64,000 bases of DNA from UBA6059 sp965227155. GTDB taxonomy: Bacteria > Bacteroidota > Bacteroidia > Cytophagales > Cyclobacteriaceae. The translations under genes and the position numbers were made by a program. Below, one piece after another: positions 62,220 through 64,000 of the stretch. Position 1 is the first letter of the stretch. Each line of letters begins with the position of its first letter. The stretch lies in assembly GCA_965227155.1 (NCBI GenBank), contig OZ245731.1, positions 1,054,001 through 1,118,000 of the forward strand, in the 5' to 3' direction. Below the pieces are notes generated by a model, which saw only the letters and a list, made by a program, of their open reading frames with translations, was not told the origin of the DNA and did no database searches.

Positions 62220-62921
62220 CTAACCATCTTGTTGATTTACAGACCTACTAACCATCAAATTGTTAATCATTGAAGTTATTATATATGCAACGATAACGAG
62301 TGAAAGAGATTTTAACCCTAACATAATTATGAATATCAATGTAAACAGCATGACAAAATACTTTGGTTCATTGCCTTTCCATTGATATCCTTTGAACTTC
62401 AAAGCGATGAGTTCCAGCCTGGCATTGAGCAACCAGGAAAAAACCAGGGTCAGAATAATTAATATTTCAAATTTGTATCCTCCATACCAGTTTTCCGGAA
62501 TGAATATCAAACCAGTTATAAAAATGGCATTGGCTGGAGTGGGTAAACCAATGAATTTATCTGATTGCTCCGTATCAATATTGAAATAGGCTAGTCTCCA
62601 TGCCGATGCTACAGCGATAAGGAAAGCCATATATGGAATAAAACTATCCTGATACCCGATATTAAGCATTTTAAACATGGTGAAAGCTGGCAATAAGCCA
62701 AAGCTTACCATATCGCTTAATGAATCCAGTTCTTTGCCCATGGGTGAGCTTACCTTCAATGCTCTTGCAGCAAACCCATCCACAAAATCAAAAAAACCTG
62801 CCAACAGCACCCAATAGGGTACCCATATTAAATATCCTTGCGCCGCAAATACCAGGGCTATGCAACCTGATAGAAGTCCCGCTGAAGTAATCAGATTGGG
62901 TATGTGCTTAATGATGCTCAT
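62220..62921 (-). CDS. pssA: CDP-diacylglycerol-serine O-phosphatidyltransferase
   Basis: About 233 residues from the ATG at 62921 (MSIIKHIPNLITSAGLLSG); a start at 62939 adds six residues and would overlap the preceding gene's stop by 22 bp. CDP-alcohol phosphotransferase motif with D-x2-D-G-x2-AR-x8-G-x3-D-x3-D: DFVDGFAARALKVSSPMGKELDSLSD. Several membrane segments. Makes phosphatidylserine for phosphatidylethanolamine. Part of the MBL-pssA-porU-porV-M16 minus-strand run. Confidence 0.92.
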   Translation of the reverse strand: MSIIKHIPNLITSAGLLSGCIALVFAAQGYLIWVPYWVLLAGFFDFVDGFAARALKVSSPMGKELDSLSDMVSFGLLPAFTMFKMLNIGYQDSFIPYMAFLIAVASAWRLAYFNIDTEQSDKFIGLPTPANAIFITGLIFIPENWYGGYKFEILIILTLVFSWLLNARLELIALKFKGYQWKGNEPKYFVMLFTLIFIIMLGLKSLSLVIVAYIITSMINNLMVSRSVNQQDG

Positions 62922-63568
62922 GATCCTTTCAAAGCGCAAAAGGGGTTTGTCATTTTTTCCCTGCCTACAGTCGTCGGGTTTCCGTGGCCTGTGTAAACCT
63001 TATAATCATCACCTAAAGGGAAGATTTTAGTGTGGATACTCTGAATTAATGTGTTGAAATCGCCCCCCGGTAGATCAGTTCTACCAATGCTCCCTTCAAA
63101 TAAAACATCGCCATTGATGCATACTTTTTCGTCATGTAGCACAAAGGCTATATGCCCGGGTGCATGACCGGGCACAAACAACACTTCCATGCTGGTATTC
63201 CCGAAATTGACTTTATCACCCTCTTCCAGAAAATGATCATGCAGGGCTTCCTCATAATTAGGAATACCATACATTGGGGCATAAACTTTCACAGCCCTTA
63301 GCGTTTCTTCATCTTTTGGATGTATCCACAAATCTACTCCCCAATGTCGTTTCACAAAGGCATTGCCAAACACATGGTCGATATGGCAGTGGGTATTGAG
63401 CAGCTTTACCACTTTAAGTGCATTATCATCAATATAAGCCACTAGTTGATCCCGCTCTTCCTGTGTATAGCATCCCGGATCAATGATCACACACTCCTTT
63501 GACTCATCATACACCACGTAGGTGTTTTCCATAAAAGGATTAAAAGTAAATTGCTTAACCTCTGCCAT
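62918..63568 (-). CDS. MBL-fold hydrolase, glyoxalase II-like
   Basis: A 216-residue metallo-beta-lactamase-fold protein: the metal motif is NTHCHIDHVFGN (about residue 59), then VPGHAPGHIAF, a NGDVLFEGSIGRTDLPGGDF block and a final YTGHGNPTTVGREK. This composition fits the glyoxalase II/persulfide dioxygenase-like group with broad thioester activity. First gene of the minus-strand run into pssA. Confidence 0.9.
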   Translation of the reverse strand: MAEVKQFTFNPFMENTYVVYDESKECVIIDPGCYTQEERDQLVAYIDDNALKVVKLLNTHCHIDHVFGNAFVKRHWGVDLWIHPKDEETLRAVKVYAPMYGIPNYEEALHDHFLEEGDKVNFGNTSMEVLFVPGHAPGHIAFVLHDEKVCINGDVLFEGSIGRTDLPGGDFNTLIQSIHTKIFPLGDDYKVYTGHGNPTTVGREKMTNPFCALKGS

Positions 63569-63652
63569 TCTCTCTTCGTTTCTCCAGATATTTGATGTAA
63601 TTATTGAGCGATAATTTCTCTAGCTTAAAATTAAGCCATTCAATTCTAGCAT

Positions 63653-64000
63653 TTGAAAAGAACTGTAGATTATATCATTGTGGGTCAGGGGCTGGCAGGC
63701 ACTGTGCTCAGTTATACTCTCTATCGTGCCGGTATATCTCATGTAGTAGTGAATCATACCAACCCACAAAAATCCTCGTGGATAGGAGCCGGCTTGTATA
63801 ATCCAATTACGGGTAGAAAAATGGTGAAAAGCTGGAATGCCGATAAGCTTTTTCCTGCCATACAGCCATTCTACAATGCTATGGAGCAACTTTTATCGCA
63901 ACAGTTTTTATTCCCCATAGGCATTTACAGGCCTTTCATTTCCAATGAGGAGCGCAATGACTGGCAGGGCAAAGCTGCCGATTCGGGTTTCAAACCTTTC
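63653..64000 (+). CDS. FAD-dependent oxidoreductase, 3' part outside window
   Basis: A frame opens at TTG 63653, four bases after an in-frame stop, and stays open to the right edge (116 codons). It begins KRTVDYIIVGQGLAGTVLSYTLYRAG, the dinucleotide-binding fold of DAO-type FAD proteins (GxGxxG altered to GQGLAG), followed by SSWIGAGLYNPITGRKMVKSW. Substrate unknown. Divergent from the MBL gene. Confidence 0.85.
   Translation, partial: MKRTVDYIIVGQGLAGTVLSYTLYRAGISHVVVNHTNPQKSSWIGAGLYNPITGRKMVKSWNADKLFPAIQPFYNAMEQLLSQQFLFPIGIYRPFISNEERNDWQGKAADSGFKPF

Noticed and set aside
1..64000. CRISPR array, rRNA genes, riboswitches and insertion sequences
   Set aside because: No spaced repeat array, transposase-like translation or recognisable riboswitch was found on reading both strands.

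Overview
The window is a 64 kb piece of a low-GC chromosome from the phylum Bacteroidota, most likely a gliding or marine member of the Cytophagales. The lineage call rests on a type IX secretion pair (PorU sortase and PorV), the gliding lipoprotein GldH, a GWxTD-domain protein, a RicT/PSP1 protein located beside gldH, promoters of the Bacteroidota form TTG-N18/19-TAnnTTTG, and the near absence of Shine-Dalgarno sequences. The genus cannot be named from sequence alone.

Layout. 1-7.3 kb (minus strand): a DUF368 membrane protein cut by the window edge, phosphosulfolactate synthase, a TPR protein, then a Wza/Wzc-type polysaccharide export pair and a glycosyltransferase. Two perfect DnaA boxes lie between the TPR gene and wzc. 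7.4-8.8 kb: hflX and a tRNA-Arg(CCU). 8.8-18.0 kb: a 9.2 kb integrated element bounded by a 17-bp direct repeat of the tRNA-Arg 3' end. It carries a tyrosine recombinase, an AlpA/excisionase-like protein, a RepA-like ATPase followed by an inverted-repeat cluster that may be its origin, several unknown coiled-coil proteins, and a cargo end with a membrane protein plus a GHKL-ATPase/STAS-like pair. No relaxase, conjugation or capsid gene was recognised, so it looks more like a small mobilizable or satellite element than an ICE or prophage. 18.0-20.2 kb: an unknown exported protein and a helix-turn-helix/PIN toxin-antitoxin pair.

20.3-33.5 kb: mostly chromosomal genes: an ExbB/MotA-like protein, a membrane-bound LytTR regulator, two oligopeptide-type ABC permeases with no ATPase nearby, an ArsR regulator and HAD phosphatase, pruA, an EamA transporter, tRNA-Asn, hsp20, an HtrA/Deg protease and an ALDH7-type dehydrogenase. 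33.5-34.8 kb: the most unusual locus. An intact tRNA-Ala(GGC) is preceded by a broken copy of its own 5' half and followed by a small GIY-YIG nuclease gene whose last codons run into a second tRNA-Ala ghost. In that ghost the anticodon arm and the T loop are replaced by two related 19-bp TCCCG...CGGGA palindromes. A ParDE-type toxin-antitoxin pair follows.

35.0-64 kb: dense housekeeping: a 28-residue membrane peptide gene, an NlpC/P60 lipoprotein, asnB, dps, a methyltransferase, the GWxTD protein, rlmB, a mannose-1-phosphate guanylyltransferase, recQ, purD, ricT, gldH, a 1341-residue SF1 helicase, a ComEA-like protein, hemA, a WG-repeat protein, and a minus-strand run of MBL hydrolase, pssA, porU, porV and a catalytically dead M16 homologue. 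The window ends inside an FAD-dependent oxidoreductase.

Links between genes: the export pair, glycosyltransferase and mannose-1-phosphate guanylyltransferase point to surface polysaccharide production. PorU, PorV and GldH point to type IX secretion and gliding. The protein-coding parts were read from translations; no similarity search was possible.
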